From assembly GCA_017618195.1 (NCBI GenBank), contig JAFZUW010000066.1, positions 62,001 to 126,000 on the forward strand: a stretch of DNA of 64,000 nt, in the 5' to 3' direction. The notes beneath the pieces are model-generated. The model had not been told where the DNA came from. It made no database searches and saw nothing but the letters and a program-made list of their open reading frames with translations. This document shows, piece after piece, positions 8,344 to 17,469 of the stretch (within the stretch, counting starts at the first letter, position 1; every line of letters begins with the position of its first letter). This DNA is from Lachnospiraceae bacterium (GTDB lineage Bacteria > Bacillota > Clostridia > Lachnospirales > Lachnospiraceae). The position numbers were made by a program, and so were the translations under genes.

Positions 8344-10449
8344 ATGGAGCGTTTAACGGACATATTCGGAATTGATGTCTTTAACGAGACGGTGATGGAA
8401 GAAAGGCTTCCGAAAGAAGCTTTTCTGGCATGGAAGAAAGCAATGGAGGACGGCGAGCCTTTGGATCGTGAAGTCGCGGACGTGATCGCGGGCGCCATGA
8501 AGGAATGGGCAATCGAGCACGGCGCAACGCACTACACGCACTGGTTCCAGCCGCTTACCGGCATTACGGCCGAGAAGCATGACTCGTTCATTACACCGGC
8601 TCCGGGCGGCAAGGTTTTGATGGAATTTTCCGGTAAAGAGCTCATCAAGGGCGAGCCGGACGCATCTTCGTTTCCGAGCGGCGGACTCCGCGCAACGTTC
8701 GAGGCAAGAGGCTATACCGCATGGGACTGCACGTCCCCCGCGTTTTTGAGAGAAGACGCCGCAGGCGTTACGCTCTGCATTCCGACCGCGTTCTGCTCCT
8801 ATACCGGCGAAGCGCTCGATATGAAGACGCCGCTTCTTCGTTCGATGGAAGCAGTCAGCAAGCAGGCGGTCCGCATCGTTCACCTTTTCGGTGCGAGCGA
8901 GGTCAAGAAGGTAGACTGTTCGGTAGGCGCCGAGCAGGAGTATTTCCTCGTTGACCACCGCTCCTACATGCAGAGAGAAGACCTGATCTTTACGGGCAGC
9001 ACGCTGTTCGGCGCGAAGCCTCCGAAAGGACAGGAGATGGATGACCACTACTTCGGTAGCCTGAAGGAACGTGTCGCATCCTTTATGAAGGAACTGAACC
9101 GCGAGCTTTGGAAACTCGGCATTTACGCGAAGACGCAGCACAACGAGGCGGCTCCCGCGCAGCACGAGCTCGCTCCGATTTATACGTCCGTTAACATCGC
9201 GACCGACCATAACCAGCTCATCATGGAGTGCATGAAGAAAGTGGCGAAGCGCCACGGTCTTGAGTGCCTGCTTCACGAGAAGCCGTTCGCGGGCGTGAAC
9301 GGATCCGGTAAGCATAATAACTGGTCGCTAGTGACCGATACCGGCAAGAACCTGTTTAACCCCGGAAAGACACCGAATGAGAACATCCAGTTCCTGCTCT
9401 TCATGGCAGCCGTTCTGGAAGCCGTTGACACACATGCGGATCTGCTTCGTCTTTCCGCTGCCAACCCCGGCAACGACCGCCGTCTCGGCGGCAACGAGGC
9501 GCCTCCGGCAATCGTTTCCGTATTCCTCGGCGAGCAGCTTGACGACGTTGTGACGCAGCTGATCGAGACCGGCGAAGCGGCACGTCTTAAGAAGGTCGGA
9601 CGGCTTTACACGGGTGTTTCGACACTGCCGACGATCGGACGCGACGCGACCGACCGCAACCGCACGAGCCCGTTCGCATTTACCGGCAACAAATTCGAAT
9701 TCCGTTCGGTAGGTTCCTCGATGTCCATCGCGGATGCCAACACCGTTTTGAATACGATCGTTGCGGATACGCTTGAGAAGTTCGCGGACATTCTTGAAAA
9801 GGCTCCCGACTTTGAGCAGGCGGTACACAACCTGATCAAGGATTCGCTTACCGAGCATGAGCGGATCATCTTCAACGGAAACGGCTATGCGAAGGAATGG
9901 GTTGAGGAAGCGGAGCGCAGAGGTCTGCCGAATCTCCGTTCCATGGTGGAAGCAATCCCGGCGCTTACGACCGAGAAGGCGATCACCGTATTTACCCGTC
10001 AGAACGTTCTGACCGAGACCGAGCTTCGGAGCCGGTCCGAGATTTATTACGAGAATTATGCGAAGGAGATCAACATCGAAGCAAGAACGATGATCTCCAT
10101 GGCATCCACGAAATTCATTCCTGCCGTGATCAAGTATCTGAAGAACGTGGCTTCTTCGATGAACGAAGTGAAGCTCGCGTGCCCGGATGCGGACGTCAGC
10201 GTACAGGAAGACCTGATCCGCAGAACGTCGGATCTTCTGAAGAAGGCGCAGACCGCTCTTGCCACGCTGAAAGCGCTTGACGACGAAGCCGGAAAGAAAC
10301 AGGAAGGCAGAGAGATGGCGGTATTCTTCCGCGAGAAGGTAGTACCGGTTATGGATCAGCTCAGAGAGCCCGTTGACGAGCTCGAGACGATCGTGGATCA
10401 TGACCTCTGGCCGATCCCGACCTACGGCGAGATGCTTTACGAGATTTAA
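8344..10449 (+). CDS. glnN: Glutamine synthetase, type III (GSIII)
   Basis: This enzyme condenses glutamate and ammonia into glutamine with ATP. At 701 aa it is far longer than type I (about 450 aa) and matches GSIII of Bacteroides and Clostridia. Recognisable blocks include [20 protein letters not shown] (about 98-117), [10 protein letters not shown] (about 196), the substrate loop [14 protein letters not shown] (about 266) and the ATP/glutamate region [10 protein letters not shown] (about 319), with a long helical GSIII-specific C-terminus. GSIII enzymes lack the adenylylation loop of type I-beta enzymes. It follows mscS by 19 bases with a GGAG ribosome site; no GlnR box or PII gene was seen nearby. 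Confidence 0.95.
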   Translation: MERLTDIFGIDVFNETVMEERLPKEAFLAWKKAMEDGEPLDREVADVIAGAMKEWAIEHGATHYTHWFQPLTGITAEKHDSFITPAPGGKVLMEFSGKELIKGEPDASSFPSGGLRATFEARGYTAWDCTSPAFLREDAAGVTLCIPTAFCSYTGEALDMKTPLLRSMEAVSKQAVRIVHLFGASEVKKVDCSVGAEQEYFLVDHRSYMQREDLIFTGSTLFGAKPPKGQEMDDHYFGSLKERVASFMKELNRELWKLGIYAKTQHNEAAPAQHELAPIYTSVNIATDHNQLIMECMKKVAKRHGLECLLHEKPFAGVNGSGKHNNWSLVTDTGKNLFNPGKTPNENIQFLLFMAAVLEAVDTHADLLRLSAANPGNDRRLGGNEAPPAIVSVFLGEQLDDVVTQLIETGEAARLKKVGRLYTGVSTLPTIGRDATDRNRTSPFAFTGNKFEFRSVGSSMSIADANTVLNTIVADTLEKFADILEKAPDFEQAVHNLIKDSLTEHERIIFNGNGYAKEWVEEAERRGLPNLRSMVEAIPALTTEKAITVFTRQNVLTETELRSRSEIYYENYAKEINIEARTMISMASTKFIPAVIKYLKNVASSMNEVKLACPDADVSVQEDLIRRTSDLLKKAQTALATLKALDDEAGKKQEGREMAVFFREKVVPVMDQLREPVDELETIVDHDLWPIPTYGEMLYEI

Positions 10450-10465
10450 GAAACGATAAGGGAAG

Positions 10466-10502
10466 CCGGACGGGGCGCTTCTTTGTGAGGCGCCCTGCCC
10501 GG
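10466..10502 (+). terminator. GC-rich hairpin after glutamine synthetase
   Basis: A hairpin with arms GGGCGC (10473-10478) and GCGCCC (10490-10495), extended by outer CCGG arms, lies between GSIII and the ABC-F gene. It has no clear T-run, so it may be a weak terminator or an RNA-processing or stabilising element. Confidence 0.4.
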
Positions 10503-10528
10503 ATAAACTTTTGAATGGAGAGGAATTT

Positions 10529-12163
10529 ATGATACAGGCATGCAATGTAACTCTGCGCATCGGAAAGAAAGCACTCTTTGAAGATGTAAACATCAAGTTC
10601 ACGGAAGGAAACTGCTACGGAATCATCGGTGCGAACGGCGCCGGAAAGTCCACTTTCCTGAAGATTCTGAACGGACAGCTTGAGCCCAGCAAGGGCGAGG
10701 TTGTCATCACCCCCGGACAGAGACTTTCCTTCCTGCAGCAGGATCACTTCAAATACGACGCGTACAACGTTCTCGATACGGTCATCATGGGCAACAAGCG
10801 CCTTTATGACATTATGCAGGAAAAGGACGCAATCTACGCAAAGGAAGAGTTCACCGAGGAAGACGGAATCAAGGCGAGCGAGCTCGAGACCGAATTTGCC
10901 GAGCTGAACGGATGGGAAGCGGAGTCCGACGCGGCTACGCTTTTGAACGGTCTCGGAATCGATACCGACATGCATTATGAGATGATGAGCGAGCTGAACG
11001 GCAACGACAAAGTTAAGGTTCTGCTTGCGCAGGCACTGTTCGGAAACCCCGACATCCTGCTTCTCGACGAGCCTACCAACCACCTCGACCTCGACGCGAT
11101 CAGCTGGCTCGAAGAGTTCCTGATCAATTTCGACAATACCGTCATCGTTGTCAGCCATGACCGTTACTTCCTCAATAAGGTATGTACGCACATCGCCGAC
11201 ATCGATTATTCGAAGATTCAGTTGTACGCCGGAAACTACGACTTCTGGTACGAGTCCAGCCAGCTGATGATCCGTCAGATGAAGGAAGCCAACCGTAAGA
11301 AAGAGGAGAAGATCAAGGAACTGCAGGAATTCATCCAGCGCTTCTCCGCAAACGCTTCGAAATCCAAGCAGGCGACTTCCCGTAAGCGTGCCCTTGAGAA
11401 GATCGAGCTTGACGACATCCGTCCTTCAAGCCGTAAATATCCTTATATCGATTTCCGTCCGGCGCGTGAGATCGGAAACGAAGTGCTGACGGTTTCGCAC
11501 GTATCGAAGACGATCGACGGAGTAAAGCTTCTCGACGATATTTCGTTCGTTGCGGGACGTGAAGACAAGATTGCATTTGTCGGCGGCAATACGCTTGCGA
11601 CAACGGCGCTCTTTAAGATTTTGGCGGGCGAAATGGAGCCCGATTCCGGTGAAGTCAAATGGGGCGTTACGACGACACAGGCATACTTCCCGAAGGACAA
11701 TACCGAGCTGTTCCGCGGAAGCGAGTCGATCGTTGACTTCCTGATGCCGTTCTCTCCCGAAAAGGATGTAACTTATGTCCGCGGATTCCTCGGACGTATG
11801 CTCTTCGCAGGCGATGATGGCGTGAAGCCGGTTAACGTACTTTCCGGAGGCGAGCGCGTGCGCGTTATGCTTTCGAAGATGATGATCATGGGCGCGAACG
11901 TTCTGATTCTTGACGAGCCTACCAACCACCTTGACATGGAATCGATCACGGCACTCAACAACGGCCTGATCAAGTTCCCGGGCGTTGCGCTTTTCACCGC
12001 GCTTGACCACCAGTTCATTCAGACGGTAGCGAACCGTATCATGGAAATCATTCCGGACGGGACGCTGATCGATAAGGTAACCACATACGATGAGTATCTC
12101 GCAAACGACGAGATGGCAAGAAAGCGTCAGAAACTTGTTGTAAATGCGGAAGAGGACGACTAG
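10529..12163 (+). CDS. ABC-F family ATPase (YbiT/YkpA type)
   Basis: ABC-F proteins have two ATPase domains and no membrane part; they bind ribosomes and act in translation or, in some branches, antibiotic protection. Domain 1 has Walker A GANGAGKST (about 36-44) and the signature replaced by SELNGNDKVKV; Walker B is ILLLDEPTNHLD (about 183). A basic linker (about 250-315) joins to domain 2, whose Walker A reads GGNTLATTA (about 353), degenerate, followed by signature LSGGERVRVML and a second LDEPTNHLD. The degenerate second Walker A and the SELNG signature are also seen in YkpA-type members. I chose the ATG at 10529, directly after GGAGAGGA, over a TTG 18 bases upstream. Confidence 0.92.
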   Translation: MIQACNVTLRIGKKALFEDVNIKFTEGNCYGIIGANGAGKSTFLKILNGQLEPSKGEVVITPGQRLSFLQQDHFKYDAYNVLDTVIMGNKRLYDIMQEKDAIYAKEEFTEEDGIKASELETEFAELNGWEAESDAATLLNGLGIDTDMHYEMMSELNGNDKVKVLLAQALFGNPDILLLDEPTNHLDLDAISWLEEFLINFDNTVIVVSHDRYFLNKVCTHIADIDYSKIQLYAGNYDFWYESSQLMIRQMKEANRKKEEKIKELQEFIQRFSANASKSKQATSRKRALEKIELDDIRPSSRKYPYIDFRPAREIGNEVLTVSHVSKTIDGVKLLDDISFVAGREDKIAFVGGNTLATTALFKILAGEMEPDSGEVKWGVTTTQAYFPKDNTELFRGSESIVDFLMPFSPEKDVTYVRGFLGRMLFAGDDGVKPVNVLSGGERVRVMLSKMMIMGANVLILDEPTNHLDMESITALNNGLIKFPGVALFTALDHQFIQTVANRIMEIIPDGTLIDKVTTYDEYLANDEMARKRQKLVVNAEEDD

Positions 12164-12201
12164 TCCGCACAATCAGACGATTCTTTAGGGAAGGAAAGCT
12201 G

Positions 12202-14178
12202 ATGAAAGTACTCGGGGATTACAAGATTACAGTTGCCGCCGGCGACCCGTCCGTACTCGGAACGACCGTTTCCGGGAAGTACGTGAACTATGCGGTTGCG
12301 GTGCCGTCCGTTTCGGAAGTGCTGCTGCATGTTTACGACGGGGAAGGCAGAACGCCTTTATACACGATCCGTCTTGGGGAAGAGGATCGTTACGGCGACA
12401 TATTTTCCGTAAAGGTTGCCGATACGGCGAAGGACCGCACATACCTGTACGAAGCCAAAGGAGAACGCTTCCTGGACCCGTACTCGAAGCTTGTGCTCGG
12501 CCGCGGCGTATTCGGACACAAACTGTCGCAGAAGGAGCGCAGATCGCTCCGTTCGCTTGTTGCCTTCCATGATTTTTCGTGGCAGGAGGACCGTCATCCG
12601 GCGATTCCGTACACGGACATGGTGCTTTATAAGCTGCATGTGCGCGGATTTACGATGGAGGCCGGCGTTTCGCATAAAGGCACGTATCTCGGCGTCGCAG
12701 AGAAGGCGGACTACCTGAAGGAACTCGGCGTCAACGCGGTACTCTTAATGCCGTGTACCGAGTTTAACGAAATCGACGAGCCGGAGGAAAATGAGGACAT
12801 TCCTGCCTTTTTCTCCTCGACATTCTACAGAAGTAGTACATACAAAAACATGGTAGAACAGGCATCAACGGAGGCAGATGCTCCCGAGGATGTCCGTAAG
12901 TACCGCATCAATTACTGGGGCTATACGAACCACTATTTCTTCTTCGCTCCGAAGGCCGGCTACGCTTCAAAACCGGAGCGTGCGGATGCGGAGTTCAAGA
13001 CGATGGTGAAGAAACTCCATGAGCGCGGAATCGAAGTGCTGACGGAGATGAACATTCCGGTCGGAACGAACAGGTGCATGCTTGTGGACGCTCTCCGTTT
13101 CTGGGTCAAGGAATACCATGTGGACGGTTTCCGGATCAATCTCGAGCAGACCGATCCGCTGCTTCTTGCAGGAGACCCGTACCTGTCCGGAACGAAGCTG
13201 ATCGGATGGGGATGGGACATTCCCGCAATCTATCCGAAAGACCGTGTTCCGACGACGGTTACATTGGCGGAATTCCACGACGGCTTCCGGACCGATGCGA
13301 GAAAATTCCTCAAGGGAGACGAAGGAATGGCGGGCGCATTTGCCTCACGCGTGATACGCCGTCCGGACCGCTCCTCGGTGATCAATTACATAACGGACCA
13401 TAACGGCTTTACGCTCAACGACCTTTACATGTATGACGTGAAGCATAACGAAGCAAACGGCGAGCGCGGGCTCGACGGAAGCGATTACAACTACGGCTGG
13501 AACTGCGGAAGCGAAGGACCGGACCGCAGGAAGAGGATCCGCGATTTGCGGCTTAAGATGCGCAAGAACGCGTTTCTTGCGATGTTCCTTTCGCAGGGCG
13601 TGCCGATGATCCTTGCGGGCGACGAGTTCGGCAACACGCAGGACGGTAACAACAATGCCTATTGTCAGGACAATCCGGTCGGCTGGGTTTCCTGGAAGGA
13701 AGCAAGAAAGAATACGGAACTGACCGCGTTTGTGAAGCGCATGGCGGAGCTTCGGGCAAAGCACCCGGCACTGCACAATCCGCTCGGACTGCGCGGAACC
13801 GATTACCTTTCGTGCGGATGCCCGGACGTATCCGTACACAGCAAGACCGCATGGCGCCCGGACGAAAGCCCGTATAACCGAAGCGTCGGGATATTGCTCG
13901 GCGGTGAATTTGCCCTGCGCGGCAAGGCCGAACACGACGATTCTTTTTACCTGATTTTTAATATGTATTGGGAAGAGCAGGTTTTCGAAATTCCTCATCT
14001 TTCCGGCGGCAGAACGTGGAAGGTTGTTCTTGCGAGTGACCCCGGCATGAAAGAGGGACCGCTCACGGATGCAAGACTTGCGGTTGCGCCGCGAACGATA
14101 GCAGTACTTCAAAGTGAGGAGAATCATGTCACAGAACAACTTAAGCGAAAGAAAACAAAAGCTCCGGAAGCAGAATAA
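12202..14178 (+). CDS. GlgX/isoamylase-like GH13 protein lacking all catalytic residues
   Basis: By overall order this is a glycogen-debranching (GlgX/isoamylase) relative: an N-terminal CBM48-like domain (about 1-115), a GH13-like barrel (about 130-530) with KHNEANGE and DEFGNTQDGNNNAYCQDN, and a short C-terminal beta domain. Yet the three catalytic residues are gone. The nucleophile in FRFD is Asn313 (DGFRIN), the acid/base region AEPWD reads GWGWD with Trp336 in place of Glu, and the stabiliser in HDGFTL is Asn401 (DHNGFTL). Region I also lacks its usual NH. The reading frame is intact over 658 aa, so this looks like a maintained pseudoenzyme, perhaps a glucan-binding or regulatory protein. 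It overlaps the next gene by 53 bases. Confidence 0.85.
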   Translation: MKVLGDYKITVAAGDPSVLGTTVSGKYVNYAVAVPSVSEVLLHVYDGEGRTPLYTIRLGEEDRYGDIFSVKVADTAKDRTYLYEAKGERFLDPYSKLVLGRGVFGHKLSQKERRSLRSLVAFHDFSWQEDRHPAIPYTDMVLYKLHVRGFTMEAGVSHKGTYLGVAEKADYLKELGVNAVLLMPCTEFNEIDEPEENEDIPAFFSSTFYRSSTYKNMVEQASTEADAPEDVRKYRINYWGYTNHYFFFAPKAGYASKPERADAEFKTMVKKLHERGIEVLTEMNIPVGTNRCMLVDALRFWVKEYHVDGFRINLEQTDPLLLAGDPYLSGTKLIGWGWDIPAIYPKDRVPTTVTLAEFHDGFRTDARKFLKGDEGMAGAFASRVIRRPDRSSVINYITDHNGFTLNDLYMYDVKHNEANGERGLDGSDYNYGWNCGSEGPDRRKRIRDLRLKMRKNAFLAMFLSQGVPMILAGDEFGNTQDGNNNAYCQDNPVGWVSWKEARKNTELTAFVKRMAELRAKHPALHNPLGLRGTDYLSCGCPDVSVHSKTAWRPDESPYNRSVGILLGGEFALRGKAEHDDSFYLIFNMYWEEQVFEIPHLSGGRTWKVVLASDPGMKEGPLTDARLAVAPRTIAVLQSEENHVTEQLKRKKTKAPEAE

Positions 14179-15151
14179 GAACCGGCCGAATCCGAACGAG
14201 AACGTTCCGAAGAAGGTCTCCAAAGACCAGATCAAAAAGGAACGTCAGCGCGAGAGAGAAGCGGCGGTTGTTCCGGAGGAGCGGAAGAAGCGGAAGATCG
14301 CGGTTACGGCCGTTATGCTTAAGACCATGCTGACGCTGACAACGGCGATCGGCGTATACGCAATCGTGTTCCATAATCCGGACACACAGATGCGCCAGGT
14401 GCTCCGAGGCGTTGCGGCCATGGGCATCCCGCTCGCGATCTATCTTACCGTGGAGGCGTTTTACAAGACGTCAAGCCGTGGCCGGTATTTCGGAAGGCTT
14501 ATGCTCGGGGCGATTCTCGCACAGTTTCCGATGCATTTTCTGGCTTATTACGATAACGCGCGGAATGCCGCAATGCGGAAAGAGTATTTTGAAGGACTCG
14601 GGGAGATGGAGCAGGTGGAATACCTCCTTAAGTGGCGGGAGTTCCCGATGCTCAACTACCTGTTCACGATCATCTTCGCGCTGTTCTTTATCTGGCTGTT
14701 AAACCTTGTGTTTTCAAAGTTTATGTCTCCGGACACGAACATGGCGTGGAAGGGCTTCTACGGAGCCTGCATGGTATTGATCCTCGTGCTCGGTATCGTG
14801 GCCGGCGTATTCTTACAGACGCTTAAGATCATTGAGGCTCCGGTATTTACCGTCATGCTCGTATTTGCCTGCGTGCTTTTAAGAGGCAAGGCGGAATTGC
14901 TTTCGATCGTGCTCGGCATTATCGGCGTCACGTTCGGTCTGATTGCGGGACCGGACAACGGAAAGCCTTATTTCGCGATCGGCGCGGCTTTGGCAGCGTT
15001 TCTGATCCGCTTTTATCAGGGCCGGCTCGGCTATGATAAGGAGAAATACCCTCGCGTAAAATATTGGTTTTATCTTATTTATCTGTCGGTTCTGGCAGCC
15101 GCATGCGTTGCCGGCATGTACGTGTATGTACAGACTTACGGCGGAAATTAA
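14126..15151 (+). CDS. TraX-like polytopic membrane protein
   Basis: This 341-aa protein has a very basic N-terminal tail of about 60 residues and then eight or so membrane helices. The C-terminal pattern IRFYQGRLGYDKEKYPRVKY followed by a final helix resembles the YNGKRG...KYFFY segment of TraX-family proteins, which include the F-plasmid pilin acetylase and many chromosomal Firmicute proteins of unknown function. I treat this as a distant family match, not a function. The ATG at 14126 follows GAGGAG and lies inside the end of the preceding GH13-like gene, which suggests translational coupling. The CIRCE palindrome downstream could act as its terminator. Confidence 0.6.
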   Translation: MSQNNLSERKQKLRKQNKNRPNPNENVPKKVSKDQIKKERQREREAAVVPEERKKRKIAVTAVMLKTMLTLTTAIGVYAIVFHNPDTQMRQVLRGVAAMGIPLAIYLTVEAFYKTSSRGRYFGRLMLGAILAQFPMHFLAYYDNARNAAMRKEYFEGLGEMEQVEYLLKWREFPMLNYLFTIIFALFFIWLLNLVFSKFMSPDTNMAWKGFYGACMVLILVLGIVAGVFLQTLKIIEAPVFTVMLVFACVLLRGKAELLSIVLGIIGVTFGLIAGPDNGKPYFAIGAALAAFLIRFYQGRLGYDKEKYPRVKYWFYLIYLSVLAAACVAGMYVYVQTYGGN

Positions 15152-15168
15152 CGGACAAATGTGAATTA

Positions 15169-15195
15169 TTAGCACTCGGCGCCGCTGAGTGCTAA
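15169..15195. promoter_or_regulatory. CIRCE element (HrcA operator), also terminator-shaped
   Basis: TTAGCACTC, nine bases, GAGTGCTAA: an exact 18/18 match to the CIRCE consensus bound by the HrcA heat-shock repressor. It lies 7 bases upstream of the htpG -35 box, whereas CIRCE usually overlaps or follows the start site. A run of six T follows immediately, so on the + strand the same palindrome has the form of an intrinsic terminator for the upstream transcript. Confidence 0.92.
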
Positions 15196-15202
15196 TTTTT
15201 TA

Positions 15203-15231
15203 TTGACATTTGTCTTTTATAAGATTATACT
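15203..15231 (+). promoter_or_regulatory. htpG promoter
   Basis: TTGACA (15203-15208), 17 bases, TATACT (15226-15231): a near-consensus vegetative promoter directly downstream of CIRCE. The predicted leader to the htpG ATG is about 60 bases and contains a short CCGG-flanked hairpin around 15242-15257. Confidence 0.85.
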
Positions 15232-15299
15232 TGTCTTGCTGCCGGAAAGAACCGGCAGGATTATATGCCGGAAGGCAGAAGACAGGAGTGCGAATAATA

Positions 15300-17294
15300 A
15301 TGAAACAGGGTAGTTTATCCATTAATTCCGAGAACATATTTCCGATCATTAAAAAGTGGCTTTATTCGGACCACGACATCTTCGCGAGAGAGCTTGTTTC
15401 AAACGGCTGTGATGCGGTTACGAAGCTCAAAAAGCTTGCGCTGATCGGAGAGGCGGAGCTTCCCGAGGACAACGAGTGGAAGATCACGGTCCGCACCAAT
15501 CCGGAGGAGAAGACGATCACCTTTATCGATAACGGAATCGGTATGACCGCGGACGAGGTTGAGGAGTACATCAACCAGATCGCATTTTCCGGAGCGGCCG
15601 ATTTCCTTGAAAAGTATAAGGACAAAGCCAACGAGGATCAGATCATCGGTCACTTCGGTCTGGGCTTTTACAGTGCGTTCATGGTAGCCCACAAGGTTAC
15701 GATTGACACGCTTTCCTTTAAGCCGGGCGCGAAGGCCGTTCACTGGGAGTCCGAAGAGGGTATGGAGTTCGTCATGGACGATTCCGACCGTACGGAGCGC
15801 GGTACCGAGATCACGCTTTATCTGAACGAGGACAGTTACGAGTTCTCGAACGAGTACCGTATTAAGGGCGTACTTGAGAAGTACTGCTCGTTCATGCCGG
15901 TGCCGATCTTCTTCGAGGACGAGGTAAAGATGCAGAAGGAAGCCGAAGAGGCTGCAAAGAAGGCTGCCGAGAAGAAGGATGACGACAAGAAGGATGAGGA
16001 GAAGGAGCCGAAGAAGCCCGAGCCCGTCAACGACGTATTCCCGCTCTTCTTACATAATCCGAGCGAGTGCAAGGAGGATGAGTATAAGGAGTTCTACCGC
16101 AAGGTATTCCATGATTACAAAGAGCCTCTGTTCTGGATCCATCTGAATATGGATTATCCGTTCAATTTGAAGGGCATCTTGTATTTTCCGAAGATCAACA
16201 CGGAGTACGACAGCATCGAAGGAACGATTAAACTTTACAACAACCAGGTATTTATCGCCGACAACATCAAGGAAGTCATTCCGGAGTTCCTGATGCTTCT
16301 GAAGGGCGTTATCGACTGCCCGGATATCCCGCTGAACGTCTCAAGAAGCGCGCTGCAGAATGACGGCTTCGTAAAGAAGATCAGCGATTACATCTCAAAG
16401 AAGGTTGCCGACAAGCTGTCCGGCATGTATAAGACCGAGCGTGAGGCGTACGAGAAGTGCTGGGATGACATCTGCCCGTTCATTAAGTTCGGCTGCCTGA
16501 AGGATACGAAATTCCGCGACAAGATGAAGGATTTCATCATCTTCAAGAACCTCGAAGGCAAATACATCACGCTTCCTGAGTACCTTGAGAAGGCTGCCGC
16601 GCCGAAAGCCGAAGCAGAGGGCACCGAGGAGACAAAGGAGCCGTCCGATACGCCGATCACCGATGCCGAGGAGGCGAAGGAAAAGGCGAAGAAGATTGTT
16701 TACTACGTAACCGACGAGCGTCAGCAGAGTCAGTACATCAACATGTTTAAAGAGACCGGTACCGATGCGCTTATCATGACGCACAACATCGATCAGCCGT
16801 TCATCACGCAGCTTGAGCAGGACAACGATACGTGCCGGTTCATGCGTATTGACGCGGATGTTACCGAGGCATTTAAGGAGGAGACCGACGCGGACGAGCT
16901 GAAGGGCGAAACCGACGCTTTGACCGCATTGTTCCGCAGAGTCCTTGCGAACGACAAGCTCGAGGTGAAGGTTGATAAGCTGAAAAATGCCGGCATCGCT
17001 TCGGTGGTAACGCTTTCCGAGGAAAGCCGCCGTATGCAGGATATGATGAAGATGTACGGTATGGGCGGTATGGACGACGCGTTCAAGCCCGAAGTAACGC
17101 TTGTACTGAATGCCAACAACAGTCTCGTGAAGTTTGTTTTCGAGAACCCGAATGACGCGAACACCGATATGATCTGCGAACAGCTCTTTGATTTGGCAAT
17201 GCTTGCGCACGCGCCTCTCGCACCCGACGCGATGACGAAGTTCATGGAGCGAAGCAACAAGATTATGGGATTGCTTGTCGGAGAGAAGAATTAA
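15300..17294 (+). CDS. htpG: Hsp90-family chaperone HtpG
   Basis: HtpG is the bacterial Hsp90, a dimeric cytoplasmic ATP-dependent chaperone. The GHKL ATPase domain (about 1-215) has ELVSNGCDAVTKL, the DNGIGM motif and the lid GHFGLGFYSAFM. The middle domain (about 255-500) includes LPLNVSRS-like IPLNVSRSALQ, and a C-terminal dimerisation domain ends the 664 aa. Between the first two domains lies a highly charged Lys/Glu/Asp linker of about 35 residues, longer than in E. coli HtpG and recalling the eukaryotic Hsp90 linker. The ATG at 15300 follows AGGAG; a longer frame upstream would start in the promoter. Control by HrcA is indicated by the CIRCE site. Confidence 0.96.
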   Translation: MKQGSLSINSENIFPIIKKWLYSDHDIFARELVSNGCDAVTKLKKLALIGEAELPEDNEWKITVRTNPEEKTITFIDNGIGMTADEVEEYINQIAFSGAADFLEKYKDKANEDQIIGHFGLGFYSAFMVAHKVTIDTLSFKPGAKAVHWESEEGMEFVMDDSDRTERGTEITLYLNEDSYEFSNEYRIKGVLEKYCSFMPVPIFFEDEVKMQKEAEEAAKKAAEKKDDDKKDEEKEPKKPEPVNDVFPLFLHNPSECKEDEYKEFYRKVFHDYKEPLFWIHLNMDYPFNLKGILYFPKINTEYDSIEGTIKLYNNQVFIADNIKEVIPEFLMLLKGVIDCPDIPLNVSRSALQNDGFVKKISDYISKKVADKLSGMYKTEREAYEKCWDDICPFIKFGCLKDTKFRDKMKDFIIFKNLEGKYITLPEYLEKAAAPKAEAEGTEETKEPSDTPITDAEEAKEKAKKIVYYVTDERQQSQYINMFKETGTDALIMTHNIDQPFITQLEQDNDTCRFMRIDADVTEAFKEETDADELKGETDALTALFRRVLANDKLEVKVDKLKNAGIASVVTLSEESRRMQDMMKMYGMGGMDDAFKPEVTLVLNANNSLVKFVFENPNDANTDMICEQLFDLAMLAHAPLAPDAMTKFMERSNKIMGLLVGEKN

Positions 17295-17336
17295 GAAATC
17301 GGGTAAAGAAGATTCGCTCCGGGAGAACCGGATATG

Positions 17337-17371
17337 GAAAGGAGTTCTGCATTTGCGGAGCTCCTTTTTTA
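17337..17371 (+). terminator. Intrinsic terminator after htpG
   Basis: Arms AAAGGAGTTCTGC and GCGGAGCTCCTTT (with two G-T pairs) form a hairpin closed by a CATTT-type loop and followed by a run of T. Confidence 0.85.
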
Positions 17372-17388
17372 ATATTTTAACAAAGTGC

Positions 17389-17417
17389 TTGACACCGATG
17401 GAGACCCATGGTATTAT
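17389..17417 (+). promoter_or_regulatory. Promoter for the YD-repeat-like gene
   Basis: TTGACA (17389-17394), 17 bases, TATTAT (17412-17417), 52 bases before the ATG. It begins a separate transcript just after the htpG terminator. Confidence 0.8.
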
Positions 17418-17469
17418 TGCGTAAATGAGATTTACGGTAAATCGATTTGTACAGGAGGGGGAAAACAAT

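Noticed and set aside
12202-14178. Active glycogen-debranching enzyme GlgX
   Set aside because: All three catalytic positions are substituted, so activity should not be assumed from overall similarity.
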